DNA of 64,000 nucleotides from Pelagimonas sp. (GTDB taxonomy: Bacteria > Pseudomonadota > Alphaproteobacteria > Rhodobacterales > Rhodobacteraceae), in assembly GCA_025210455.1 (NCBI GenBank), contig JAOARQ010000028.1:49519-113518 (forward strand). Direction: 5' to 3'. Below the pieces are notes generated by a model. The model was not told where the DNA came from, searched no databases, and saw only the letters and a program-made list of their open reading frames with translations. Below, piece after piece: positions 47,733 to 56,940 of this stretch; the first letter of the stretch is position 1, and each line of letters begins with the position of its first letter. The translations under genes were made by a program, and so were the position numbers.

Positions 47733-48438
47733 GGATCTTTCCTGTTTGATGAATAAGAAGGTTTTGAGGAATGGTGCCAGCGCGAAGCGCTTGGGCCACA
47801 AAGGTGCGAAGGTCTGTCAAATCGGTGATCCTGTACCAATTGCCCAAGGGGTAATGGACGAGGACGGGGCCATTGTTGCAGGGAAAAAGACACCCGGTCG
47901 CGGTGACAAGACAGTCAGACGTGAGGCGCGCATAGCCCAGCTCGGCCTTTAGCGCAGCAAGCAGATTGGGCGCGTCTTTCAGGTGGCACCGCGGGCCAGT
48001 GCAGACAAGCAAATGGTGTTTGAATGCAGGCGGTTCATCCCATCCCTTGCCGATTTCCCCTTTAGGAAGCGGAGTTATCTTCTTGCGCCAGACCCTCGCA
48101 TAGGCCGCGTGTTTTATAAGAGCGCCGTCAGATTGAAGTGGGTCTGCGAAAAACACGTCTGGTGGGGCACCCTCGTAGGTCTCCAGCCAGCTTCCGGCTG
48201 CTTTGGGGATCCATTTTTCCAGGCTTTGTGAAAACGGCAGACCAATCGGTCGCAACTCAATCTGGGTTGCGCCGTCTTTGGCGAGCTGGTCCAGCGCATG
48301 CCAGAACCCGTCCCCTGACGCCTCCAGACGCACGGCAACAGCCCGGCAGGGGGCCGCCGCGACAAGCGCATTAGCAAGGGAACGAAACTTTCCTTCGCTG
48401 ACGTAGCTTGCTGAAACTATGTAGATAAATGCGTCCAT
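47719..48438 (-). CDS. CbiX-like protein with (2Fe-2S) ferredoxin domain
   Basis: A 239-aa protein from ATG 48438. The N-terminal half (MDAFIYIVSASYVSEG, residues 1-110) resembles the sirohydrochlorin chelatase CbiX/CbiK fold. The C-terminal half (residues 120-205) has a thioredoxin-like ferredoxin pattern with LLVCTGPRCH and CLVTATGCLFPCNNGP, giving four cysteines for a 2Fe-2S centre. It is the first gene after the B12 riboswitch, so a role in cobalamin use or assembly is likely. A 27-codon frame with a stronger RBS (48417-48500) overlaps its start. Confidence 0.78.
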   Translation of the reverse strand: MDAFIYIVSASYVSEGKFRSLANALVAAAPCRAVAVRLEASGDGFWHALDQLAKDGATQIELRPIGLPFSQSLEKWIPKAAGSWLETYEGAPPDVFFADPLQSDGALIKHAAYARVWRKKITPLPKGEIGKGWDEPPAFKHHLLVCTGPRCHLKDAPNLLAALKAELGYARLTSDCLVTATGCLFPCNNGPVLVHYPLGNWYRITDLTDLRTFVAQALRAGTIPQNLLIHQTGKIHETA

Positions 48439-48500
48439 CCCTGCCTCATGAACGAAGGCAGGCAGCGCATTGGATCTGATCCAAATGTATCTGTCATCAT
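48417..48500 (-). CDS. Possible leader peptide of the B12 operon
   Basis: A 27-aa frame, MMTDTFGSDPMRCLPSFM then RQGWTHLST, preceded by GGAGGAC, the best RBS in the leader. It begins 41 bases after the riboswitch and overlaps the start of the ferredoxin gene by 22 bases in another frame. It could couple riboswitch state to translation, or be chance. No homologue is known to me. Confidence 0.35.
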   Translation of the reverse strand: MMTDTFGSDPMRCLPSFMRQGWTHLST

Positions 48501-48540
48501 GTCCTCCGCGGGCCCTCCGCCCGGTTGGTTGCGTTACATG

Positions 48541-48725
48541 ATGGCAGGTCTCCTGACTTGCGGATCGATGCGCCCTGTCCCTTCCCAAGTCATTGCGACT
48601 CAGTGGCTTTGACAGGTTGCTCACCGCTTACAGTTGCGGGGGCAGTCTTGGAATTGAGCCGTGGCTCGCACCAAATTCCCTTTTCATCCCAGCTTGAATG
48701 GACTGGGAACCATCAAAGCGTGTGT
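48541..48725 (-). promoter_or_regulatory. Cobalamin riboswitch
   Basis: Read on the minus strand, the region holds the family signatures in order: GATGGTTCCC near the 5-prime end, GGGAATTTGGTGCGAGCC, GCCCCCGCAACTGTAAGCGG, AAAGCCACTGAG (the B12 box) and the closing CAAGTCAGGAGACCTGCC. It ends about 100 bases before the first gene of the B12 uptake operon and should switch the operon off when adenosylcobalamin is plentiful. No strong terminator follows, so control may be at translation. Confidence 0.95.
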
Positions 48726-48825
48726 CGAAAATAGAGAGCGTTATGTCAAGCAGAGACTTGCGTAGGCCGACATTTTCGACGCCACAGGGCTATGGGCTGT
48801 TGATTGCCACTAAGATCTTGTTTGA

Positions 48826-49194
48826 TTACGGTCGATACCCCATCAGCCATCCGAGCGGCCCGTATTTGACACGTTAGCCAAACCCCTGGATTTGCCATCT
48901 GTTGGCGTGATGCGGATTTCGGCACTTGCCGCGTGCAACGGCATTGCCGCCATATCGGAGAGCTGCACAGTGTACCCCCCTTCCTGGCTTCCACGTCGTC
49001 ACTTCTTCAACCACGGACGTGCCATTCGCGAAGTTGTTGCGTCGCTTGGAACCCACACCAACCTCACCATCTGTCAGCGCATCCGCAGACGTGATCTGCG
49101 GTGCGAACTCGTCGATGTACATGTAGCGGCTGAGCACCTGCCACAAAGCGTCAGGGGTTGCGTCGATTGTCAGGCTGCGTTCGTAGTGGATCAT
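48826..49194 (-). pseudogene. Decayed SRPBCC family gene
   Basis: From ATG 49194 the frame reads MIHYERSLTIDATPDALWQV and NGTSVVEEVTTWKPGRG, a normal SRPBCC start. A six-G run at 48975-48980 then shifts the frame; the next frame gives YTVQLSDMAAMPLHAASAEI, and a further two one-base shifts are needed to reach RVKYGPLGWLMG, after which a stop follows at 48826. At least three frameshifts in 160 bases point to a real pseudogene. Homologues bind hydrophobic ligands. Its divergent neighbour is also broken. Confidence 0.82.
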
Positions 49195-49276
49195 CTTTGG
49201 GCTCCGTTCTTTCTGAGACGTCCTAGAAACCCTCTCCTCTCACCGTCATGACAGTAGTGTGAGAGGAGAACGCAAA

Positions 49277-49968
49277 ATGCGTCGCACCGAACGCCTGTTC
49301 CAGATTATCCAGATATTGCAGTCTACCCGGTCACCGATCACAGGACGGGAGTTGGCAGATGAATTGGAAATCTCACTCAGCTAGCTTTATCGCGACATGG
49401 CAGAGCTTCACGCGCAGCGCATTCCGATCCCGGGCGAAGCCGGGGTTGGCTATGTGCTTGATCACGGGTACGACATGCCGCCACTGATGCTGACTGCGGA
49501 TGAGTTAGAGGCTGCCGTACTCGGCGCGGCGTGGGTTGCATCCGAGGCGGATCCTTCACTTGCGCGTGCTGCGCGTGATCTGGTCTCAAAGCTGTCCTCA
49601 GCAATCCAAAAGAGCTCCGCCCCGTTGTTCTGGACGGAAGTGCGAAACCTATTCAGACCCGCGCCCCTGTGTCCGAACAGTTCGACAGCGCGCTTTTGCG
49701 CCACGCCATTCGGGAACGCTATCGCCTGCAACTGATCTACACGGATCGGGATGGCAGCACGACTGATCGGATTGTCTGGCCTCTGCTGATCGCGTTTCTG
49801 GACCGCACAAGGTATCTTGTCGGTTGGTGCGAGACAGAGAAAGACCACCGACACTTTAAAACCGAAAGGGTTCAAGAGCTTATAGTTCTCGGCAACAAGT
49901 ATCCGGGGAGGCGCGCGGCTTTGCTGAAAGGATGGGAAGAGGCGACAGCGAAACTAGCGCGAAATTGA
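49277..49968 (+). pseudogene. Broken WYL-domain (YafY/DeoR-like) transcriptional regulator
   Basis: From ATG 49277 the protein starts MRRTERLFQIIQILQSTRSP with an HTH, but TAG at 49382-49384 sits where LYRDMAEL follows. The frame then runs to about 49620, where one base is missing and the rest (SEQFDSALLRHAIRERYRLQ, LVGWCETEKDHRHFKTERV) continues in another frame to 49968. Together these parts make one full regulator of about 230 aa. Such genes often sit beside SRPBCC genes they control. Confidence 0.88.
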
Positions 49969-50031
49969 AATTTCAGGTGTTGCTGTGGATGGTCTACTTC
50001 AAAGATCTGGCCAAGTTTCTATCCACGGCGA

Positions 50032-50440
50032 TCAAACGTGTCGTTCGATCAATTGGATGAAATCGCCACAAGTGTCACCAAACACGGCAATTGCCGCGCC
50101 CCCAGCCTTTACAGGAGGCCGTGTGAACTCAGCATCCGCTGCCTCTAGTTTGGCAACCTCGACTTCAATGTCGTCCATGCTGAACACCGAAACAGGGGGG
50201 AGGCACCCTAGTTTCCCAGACATCTGCTTTTCTTGGTGTGCGCTGCCCTTCTTCGAAGTCATGCTGAGTTCCGGATATGCGCTGGAAGAGGAACGTTGCC
50301 TATTCCCGGCTGGTGAACTGATCGGAATGGACCGAGACCGACGTCAGGCTTTCGTCACCAGAAAGCCATTCGCAAAACCTGCGAAGCCAGGTCTGTGGTC
50401 ATGCAAGATCAGGCAGGCCAGCCAACGACACGGCGGGAGT
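50032..50440 (-). pseudogene. Remnant of a VOC/glyoxalase-fold gene
   Basis: The C-terminal part is clear: MDDIEVEVAKLEAADAEFTR and GAAIAVFGDTCGDFIQLIER, the last module of a VOC protein, ending at 50032. Upstream the frame is interrupted: pieces such as GFLVTKA and FLFQRISG occur in different frames. No intact start is seen. It is the third decayed gene in a row. Confidence 0.6.
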
Positions 50441-50594
50441 CTTGAAATATGAACGTCGGTTTGACTTGGTCGCGGATCAGTAATTCACTAAATCCGTCAG
50501 CCGTGTTGGGGGCATCTTTCCAGAGTTGTCGGAGTTGAGCTGAGATGATTAACTGTTTCTAGAAGATGGCTGCCTGCAATCAACGGAGAGAGAA

Positions 50595-52166
50595 ATGAGA
50601 ACATTACAATCGGTCGTGCTCGGAGGTACGTTGATCCTGTCAGCGATGGGCGCTTCAGCGGAAACGTTTCGCTGGGCATCGACCACCGACCCGCAGACGA
50701 TGGACCCGCATGCTGTCAATTCAGCCCCTGTGCTGTCCTTCCTGAACAACATCTATGAAGGTCTTGTCCGGCGTGGGCAGGATATGTCAATCGAACCGTC
50801 ACTGGCCACATCCTGGGAACCGCTCAGTGGTGAAAACGGCTGGCGCTTCCACCTGCGCAAAGATGTGACTTTCCAGGATGGCTCTGCCTTTACCGCAGAG
50901 GATGTGTTGTTTTCGTATCAGCGTGCCTCTGATGAAGCGGCTGATGTAAGATCATGGTTTGCGCCGGTGTCCGACGTGCGGGTCGTGGATGACTTCACAA
51001 TTGATTTCGTCAACACGGCGCCAAACCCCCTGTTTCCGGATTCAATCGCGAACTTCATGATCCTTGATAAAGACTGGGCGATGGCGAATGACGCGGCTCT
51101 GCCTGCACGGGATGCGGAAAACTTTGCAACCATGAACGTCAACGGGACCGGCCCCTTCACATTGGCAAGCCGCGACCCAGGTGTGCGGACAACCCTTGCC
51201 CCGAATGCAAACTGGTGGGACGAGGCAGGCCACAACGTCACGGAAGCCGTCTTCACCCCGATTGGAAACTCTGCCACGGGTCTTGCAGCCCTTCTTTCGG
51301 GTGAGATTGACTTTATACAGCCGATCCCGTTGCAGGATGTTGCACAGGTTGAAGGCCGTGACGGGTTTAAGGTGCTTGAGGGTGAAGAGACCCGCGTGAT
51401 CATGTTTGGCTTTGGTCATGAGCATGAAACGCTTCTTTATTCATCTGACGTAACCGACACTAACCCGTTTGCGGACCCACGCGTGCGTCTGGCGGCAGCC
51501 CATGCGCTGGACATTGCGTCCATTGACCGTGTCTTGTTCCGTGGCAAGATAGACCCGGCAAGCCAGCTGGTGCCCGAAGGCATCTCGGGTTTCTCTGATG
51601 CAAACAAGGAACGCCCGGCATTTGATCAGGAACGTGCACGGGCGCTGCTGGCCGAGGCCGGGTATCCGGATGGGTTTTCATTTGGTCTGAAATGCCCGAA
51701 TGATCGCTATATCAATGACGAAGCCCTGTGCCGTGCTGCGGCCTCTATGTTTGCAGCGGTTGGTCTGAAGGCTGAACTCAGCACCGGTCCTGTACGCGAT
51801 TACTGGCCGCAACTGCGTGAAGACGATTTTGACATGTATCTGCTGGGGTGGTCGCCGGGCACCTTTGACATGGAACATCCGATCCGCTTCCTGATGCACA
51901 GCCAGGACAATGAGCGTAAGCTGGGGTCTTGGAACTTTGGCAACTATTCCAATGCGCGTGTCGATGAACTGTTGCCGCTTATTCAGCAGGAAATCGACCC
52001 CGCTGCGCGTCAGGCCATGATCGACGAGGTGGTTGCTATCACGCAGGATGAGGTCGCATATATTCCGCTCTATACCCAACCACTGATCTGGGCGGCCAAA
52101 GACAATGTTGACCTCACACAACGTGCGGACAACTTCTTCATGTTGCGCTGGGTCACCGTGAACTGA
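50595..52166 (+). CDS. Peptide-type ABC transporter substrate-binding protein
   Basis: A 523-aa family 5 solute-binding protein with signal peptide MRTLQSVVLGGTLILSAMGA then SAETFRWASTTDPQTMDPHA. YEGLVRRGQDMSIEPSLATS and FHLRKDVTFQDGSAFTAEDV are the family marks. It should bind peptides or, given the operon, glutathione-like compounds. GGAGAGAGA precedes ATG. It leads a five-gene operon. Confidence 0.92.
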   Translation: MRTLQSVVLGGTLILSAMGASAETFRWASTTDPQTMDPHAVNSAPVLSFLNNIYEGLVRRGQDMSIEPSLATSWEPLSGENGWRFHLRKDVTFQDGSAFTAEDVLFSYQRASDEAADVRSWFAPVSDVRVVDDFTIDFVNTAPNPLFPDSIANFMILDKDWAMANDAALPARDAENFATMNVNGTGPFTLASRDPGVRTTLAPNANWWDEAGHNVTEAVFTPIGNSATGLAALLSGEIDFIQPIPLQDVAQVEGRDGFKVLEGEETRVIMFGFGHEHETLLYSSDVTDTNPFADPRVRLAAAHALDIASIDRVLFRGKIDPASQLVPEGISGFSDANKERPAFDQERARALLAEAGYPDGFSFGLKCPNDRYINDEALCRAAASMFAAVGLKAELSTGPVRDYWPQLREDDFDMYLLGWSPGTFDMEHPIRFLMHSQDNERKLGSWNFGNYSNARVDELLPLIQQEIDPAARQAMIDEVVAITQDEVAYIPLYTQPLIWAAKDNVDLTQRADNFFMLRWVTVN

Positions 52167-52189
52167 TCCGGATATAAGGGCAAAAGGCG

Positions 52190-53164
52190 ATGGTGTATTT
52201 TATCCTGAAACGGATGTTTCAGTCCGTATTTGTGATGCTTGCCGTCGCCTTTCTGGCCTTTTCCCTGTTCAGATTTGTGGGGGATCCGATCACCCAGATG
52301 ACAGGGGTGGAAACCTCTGTCGAAGATCAGGAGCGTCTGCGGGATGAACTCGGGTTAAATGATCCCTTCGTCTATCAGTTTGCGCGTTTCACGGGTGATA
52401 TGCTGAAAGGTGACTTTGGGTATTCTTTTCGCACACGCCAACCCGTGGCGGATATGATCGCCAGCCGCATTCCGGCAACTTTGGAACTGGGCGTTGTCGC
52501 GCTGGTTATTTCGCTTCTGGTGGGGGTACCTGCCGGGATCTATACTGCGTTAAGGCCGCGCGGCGTGCTCACGCAAAGCATTTTGATGACGACCCTTGTG
52601 GGGGTGTCGATACCGACCTTTGTGATTGGGATCATGCTGATCTTTATTTTTGGCGTGCAGCTGGGATGGCTGCCAACCTTCGGGCGGGGCGGAACCGTTC
52701 AGATCGGCGGCTGGGAAAGTTCTTTCTTCACGATTGATGGCTGGCGGGCGCTGTTGCTACCGGCACTTACCCTTGGTGTTTATCAGCTGACACTGACCAT
52801 GCGGCTTGTCCGTGCCGAAATGATGGAGGTCATGCGCACAGATTATATCCGCTTTGCCATGGCCCGTGGTGTCCCCATGCGGCGCCTGCATTACAAGCAC
52901 GCGCTTGCAAATACGATGGTGCCGGTGATCACCATCATCGGGTTGCAGTTTGGCGGGGTTATCGCCTTTTCCATCGTCACCGAAAGCGTATTCCAGTGGC
53001 CCGGTATGGGCCTGCTGTTTCTTGAATCGATCCGCTTTGTCGATATCCCTGTGATGGGGGTGTATCTTGTTGTGATCGCGTTCTTTTTTGTTCTGGTGAA
53101 CCTTATCGTTGATCTGCTCTATGTCGCCATTGATCCGCGCCTGCGCATTAAGGACGTTTCATGA
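52190..53164 (+). CDS. Peptide-type ABC transporter permease (DppB-like)
   Basis: A 324-aa permease with about six helices. The N-terminal RMFQSVFVMLAVAFLAFSLF, SYRTRQPV-like loop (reads YSFRTRQPVADMIASRIPAT) and the EAA region RMRLVRAEMMEVMRTDYIRF-type (reads MRLVRAEMMEVMRTDYIRFA) fit DppB/GsiC. It overlaps the next gene by ATGA. Confidence 0.92.
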   Translation: MVYFILKRMFQSVFVMLAVAFLAFSLFRFVGDPITQMTGVETSVEDQERLRDELGLNDPFVYQFARFTGDMLKGDFGYSFRTRQPVADMIASRIPATLELGVVALVISLLVGVPAGIYTALRPRGVLTQSILMTTLVGVSIPTFVIGIMLIFIFGVQLGWLPTFGRGGTVQIGGWESSFFTIDGWRALLLPALTLGVYQLTLTMRLVRAEMMEVMRTDYIRFAMARGVPMRRLHYKHALANTMVPVITIIGLQFGGVIAFSIVTESVFQWPGMGLLFLESIRFVDIPVMGVYLVVIAFFFVLVNLIVDLLYVAIDPRLRIKDVS

Positions 53165-54066
53165 TCGCTTTCCTGAAGAAATACGAAGGGCTTTGGCTGT
53201 TTGTGCATTCGCCCGCGGCAATGATTGCAGCATTTCTTGCCGCGCTGATCCTGATAGGTGCCGTGTTCGCACCATGGATTGCGCTGGTGAATCCTTATGA
53301 TCTTGCGTCTTTCAGTCTGTTTGACGGGTTACTTCCCCCTGCATGGCAGGAGGGGAGCAACCCGAAATACCTTTTGGGAACAGATGATCAGGGCCGTGAC
53401 ATGATCTCGTCGATCCTGTATGGCGCGCGCCTATCGCTGGTCATCGGCTTGTCGGCGCTTGCCATTGCCGCGGTTCTTGGTGTGGGGCTGGGCCTTGCTG
53501 CTGGCTATTACGGTGGGCGTTTTGATGCCATCGTCATGCGGATCGCCGATGTGCAACTGGCTCTGCCAGCGATCCTGACGGCACTGCTTATCGACGGCAT
53601 CGCGCGGGGCGTTTTACCGGCGGCCATTCAGCAGGATCTGCGTGTTGCCGTGCTTACTTTGGCCATTGCGCTATCGCTTTGGGTGAACTTTGCGCGTACC
53701 GCCCGGGCATCGACGTTTGTGCAAATGAACAAAGAATATGTACAGGCTGCGGTCATGATGGGGCAGCATCCGTTCCGGATCATGTTCGTCCATATCTTAC
53801 CCAATATTCTTGGGCCGCTGCTGGTGATCATGACTGTTGATCTCGCCTCGGCCATCTTGCTGGAAGCGACCTTGTCCTTCCTTGGCATAGGCCTGCCTGC
53901 TGACAGTCCCAGCCTTGGTACGCTCATCCGAATTGGCATGCAGTTTCTGCTGTCGGGTGAATGGTGGATCCTGTGGATCCCCACGATGTTCCTTGTGATA
54001 CTGGTTGTCTCAATCAATATCCTGGGTGATTTTCTTCGCGATGTCTTTAACCCGAGGTTGCGCTAG
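53161..54066 (+). CDS. Peptide-type ABC transporter permease (DppC-like)
   Basis: A 301-aa permease of the DppC/GsiD group. LLGTDDQGRDMISSILYGAR and the EAA loop YVQAAVMMGQHPFRIMFVHI are diagnostic, with ATLSFLGIGLPADSPSLGTL later. The next gene's ATG directly follows the stop, so the operon is tight. Confidence 0.93.
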   Translation: MIAFLKKYEGLWLFVHSPAAMIAAFLAALILIGAVFAPWIALVNPYDLASFSLFDGLLPPAWQEGSNPKYLLGTDDQGRDMISSILYGARLSLVIGLSALAIAAVLGVGLGLAAGYYGGRFDAIVMRIADVQLALPAILTALLIDGIARGVLPAAIQQDLRVAVLTLAIALSLWVNFARTARASTFVQMNKEYVQAAVMMGQHPFRIMFVHILPNILGPLLVIMTVDLASAILLEATLSFLGIGLPADSPSLGTLIRIGMQFLLSGEWWILWIPTMFLVILVVSINILGDFLRDVFNPRLR

Positions 54067-55749
54067 ATGCTGGTGATTAAAGACCTTTCCGTTAAGTTCC
54101 CGTCCCGTTTTGGCGATATAACCGCGATTGAAGACGTGGATATGGAGATTAAGCCCGGAGAAATTCATGGGCTTGTCGGCGAAAGCGGCGCAGGGAAATC
54201 CACCGTCGGCGCGGCGGTGATTGGCCTGTTGCAGTCACCGGGGTTTGTGGCGAACGGAACGCTGACTTTGGGCGACACGAATTTGCGCGCGCTAACGCCT
54301 AGCGAGGCCCACGAAGTGCGCGGTGATCGCATTTCGATGATCTTTCAGGATCCGCAAACCAGCCTGAATCCCTTGATGACCATAGAAGATCAGCTGATCG
54401 AAACCATTCAGGCCCATTCGGATGTCAGCGTCAGCGCTGCCCGAAAACGCGCCGTGGATCTGCTGGAAGAGATCGGGATCAAAAACGCGGCCCAGCGGAT
54501 CAAAGCCTATCCGCATCAGTTCTCGGGCGGGATGCGCCAACGGGTGGTGATTGCCCTGGCTGTCAGCACCGACCCCGAGCTGATCATTGCGGATGAGCCG
54601 ACAACAGCGCTTGATGTGGCGGTGCAGTCGCAGGTTCTTGATCTCATTCAGCGACTGGCCAAGGAACGTCAGATCGCTTTCATGCTGATCACGCACGACA
54701 TTGGTGTCATTGCGCAGGTGGCAGATCGCGTCACAGTCATGCGCAAAGGGCGTGTGATGGAAACAGGTGCGACGGAGCAGGTTTTGGGCGCGCCGGAACA
54801 CCCCTATACACAGGCCCTTATGGACGCTGTTCCCCCGCTTGATCGAAAGATTGACCGTTTTAAGGTGCCCGATGCAGATAACACCAGTGACGACGCAGGG
54901 GATCACGCGGAAAACTGGCTGCTTGAGGGGCAGCAACAGGAACTGACAGGACTGACCTTGCAGAACCTGACCGTACAATTTGCAGGCCCCCGCACATCGC
55001 TTTTCCGTAAGCCACCACTTTATGTTGCGCTGAATGATGTGACACTTGATATCAAACCTGGCTCTATTATGGGTCTGGTTGGGGAAAGTGGCTCGGGGAA
55101 ATCAACCCTGGCCAAAGCCATCACTGGATTGGTTAGCCCCAGCGCTGGTACAATGATGCTTGGTGATACAGCGTTGCCATTTGGCAAAGCGCGCAACCGT
55201 CACCACCCGTCGCGCCAATTGGTTCAAATGGTGTTTCAGGATCCATATTCCAGCCTGAATTCGCGCCACCGGATCGGTGATATTCTGACAGAACCTTTGT
55301 GGTTTTACGGCCTTGTGAAAGACGCTAAGGAACGGGAAAGGCTTGCGCAATCGATGTTATCGCTTGTTGGGATGCAACCCGACGCGATCAACAAATATCC
55401 GCATCAGTTTTCAGGTGGTCAACGTCAGCGTATCGCCGTTGCGCGTGCCCTGCTGGCACGCCCCCGGTTTTTGATCTGTGATGAACCCACGTCGGCGTTG
55501 GACGTCTCTATTCAGGCAGAGATCCTGAACCTGCTGAAAGACCTGCAAGGCAAATTTGGCCTGACCATCCTGTTCATCAGCCACAACCTTGCTGTTGTGC
55601 GCCAAATGGCTGATGAGACTGCGGTTCTCAGAAATGGCAAAATTGAAGAGGTTGGTGAAACACAGGCGATCTATACAGCGCCTACGGCTGAATACACCAA
55701 ATCCTTGCTGGAACTCACACCCGTGATGCCCACATCATGGCAAAGCTGA
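54067..55749 (+). CDS. Fused dual ATPase of peptide-type ABC transporter (DppD-DppF)
   Basis: A 560-aa protein with two complete nucleotide-binding domains, as in GsiA. First half: GLVGESGAGKST, FSGGMRQRVVIALAVSTDPE, LIIADEPTTALDV. Second half: GLVGESGSGKSTLAKAI, FSGGQRQRIAVARALLA, LICDEPTSALDVSIQ. It powers import of the peptide or conjugate bound by the family 5 protein. The start follows the DppC stop without a gap. Confidence 0.93.
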   Translation: MLVIKDLSVKFPSRFGDITAIEDVDMEIKPGEIHGLVGESGAGKSTVGAAVIGLLQSPGFVANGTLTLGDTNLRALTPSEAHEVRGDRISMIFQDPQTSLNPLMTIEDQLIETIQAHSDVSVSAARKRAVDLLEEIGIKNAAQRIKAYPHQFSGGMRQRVVIALAVSTDPELIIADEPTTALDVAVQSQVLDLIQRLAKERQIAFMLITHDIGVIAQVADRVTVMRKGRVMETGATEQVLGAPEHPYTQALMDAVPPLDRKIDRFKVPDADNTSDDAGDHAENWLLEGQQQELTGLTLQNLTVQFAGPRTSLFRKPPLYVALNDVTLDIKPGSIMGLVGESGSGKSTLAKAITGLVSPSAGTMMLGDTALPFGKARNRHHPSRQLVQMVFQDPYSSLNSRHRIGDILTEPLWFYGLVKDAKERERLAQSMLSLVGMQPDAINKYPHQFSGGQRQRIAVARALLARPRFLICDEPTSALDVSIQAEILNLLKDLQGKFGLTILFISHNLAVVRQMADETAVLRNGKIEEVGETQAIYTAPTAEYTKSLLELTPVMPTSWQS

Positions 55750-55753
55750 TCCG

Positions 55754-56359
55754 ATGATGAAACTCTATGGGTTCGACACGATCAATACCCTCAAGGTATT
55801 GATGTTTTTGATGGAAACCAAAGCGGATTTTGAATTTGTACCGATCAATATTCGCGCTGGTGAACAACACGAACCTGCATTCCGCACCATTAATCCGGCA
55901 GGCAAGGTGCCCGTGCTTTTTGATGGGGAACGGCACCAGGTTGAATCAAACGCAATCCTGTTAAGTCTCGCCCAAAAAACGGGGTGGGGATTGGTAGACA
56001 ACCCGGATCTAACCGCATGGCTCTTTTATCAGGCATCAACCCAAGGGCCGCACTTTGGTCAGCTGGAACACTGGGCCCGGTTTGCAAAAGTGCCCAACCC
56101 AGAAGCGCTGAAGCGACAACAAGATATTGTAACTGGCATAATCAATTATCTGAACGACCAGCTGAGTGAGAAGCCATTCATCTGCGGTGACACCTACAGT
56201 ATTGCCGATATAGCGCTGTTTCCCTGGTTGCACATCCACGAGCACCTTGGCCTGTCTCTTAAAAATTCAGAACATCTCACTCGGTGGCTTAACCAGATCA
56301 GGATCAGGCCAGCAACATTTGAAGCCCGCAAGGTCTTTGGCAACCAATCAATTTTCTAA
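55754..56359 (+). CDS. Glutathione S-transferase family protein at end of ABC operon
   Basis: A 201-aa GST, 4 bases after the ATPase gene; ATG 55754 or the next ATG is the start. LYGFDTINTLKVLMFLMETK and NPAGKVPVLFDGERHQVESN form the glutathione-binding domain. Its place as last gene of the transport operon suggests the transporter handles glutathione or a conjugate, as GsiABCD does in enterobacteria. This link is by position. Confidence 0.9.
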   Translation: MMKLYGFDTINTLKVLMFLMETKADFEFVPINIRAGEQHEPAFRTINPAGKVPVLFDGERHQVESNAILLSLAQKTGWGLVDNPDLTAWLFYQASTQGPHFGQLEHWARFAKVPNPEALKRQQDIVTGIINYLNDQLSEKPFICGDTYSIADIALFPWLHIHEHLGLSLKNSEHLTRWLNQIRIRPATFEARKVFGNQSIF

Positions 56360-56398
56360 CCCGGTTGAACCAGGATCAGCTCAGGTACTAGTGAAAGC

Positions 56399-56500
56399 GG
56401 CTTTGTTGCACAGATCGTGGTTTGAGCGCACTTCCCCGTTCCTCCGACGAACCTAACCTGAGGGCTCTGTGACGGGTAAAGGCAAGCCATAATCCAACCT
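56399..56500 (+). mobile_element. Left end of an IS5-like element (fragment)
   Basis: GGCTTTGTTGCACAGATC resembles terminal repeats of IS5-group elements in this kind of genome. A frame from about 56470 reads VTGKGKP and then a stop, as if a transposase (usual start M-x-K-x-KP) had mutated. No right end was found nearby, so only a fragment remains. IS group is uncertain. Confidence 0.45.
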
Positions 56501-56805
56501 ATTGCCTCGCGTCGCGCTAAGCGTCTGGCGGCCTGCTGTCCTGCTGCTTGTAGGTAGTTAAATATCGGCGATGCAGAGAAATCCGAAGCTCACGGCGCTC
56601 AGGACTTGGCCAAGTGGCGACGTAGAACGGGGTGCGAACCCACCATGGAACCCGTGGTGCTTTTGCAAACTGTTTGGACAGACGATCTATCCTTAGGAGT
56701 AGGTATTGCGACAACGGACGGACAATTTTACGGTTTTACCGGGGATCATTGAAGTGCGGAGTGCCCGTCCGGTGAACCTGTCCTGTTGGGCTTCAGTTGT
56801 GCCTG

Positions 56806-56940
56806 TTACGCTGCTTGGGCAGCGTAACGCCAGGGCAAGAGCTCGTAGAGACGTGTGATCTTGTGGTCTGCGATTTGTCCAAAGACCCAGGTTAACCAGT
56901 CTTGCGGATCAATGTCGTTGAGCTTGGCTGTTTCGATCAG
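56806..56940 (-). pseudogene. C-terminal fragment of an IS66 family transposase
   Basis: The minus strand reads LIETAKLNDIDPQDWLTWVF then GQIADHKITRLYELLPWRYA and ends AQAA before the TAA at 56806. This is the characteristic end of IS66 TnpC. Homology stops sharply at 56940, so the rest of the element has been lost. Confidence 0.88.

Noticed and set aside
49985..50452. Plus-strand frame of 155 codons over the VOC remnant
   Set aside because: The minus strand carries a recognisable VOC end; the plus frame has Ser/Pro-rich shadow composition.
56630..56660. tRNA-like GTGCGAACCCACC arm
   Set aside because: No acceptor or anticodon stem could be built around it.
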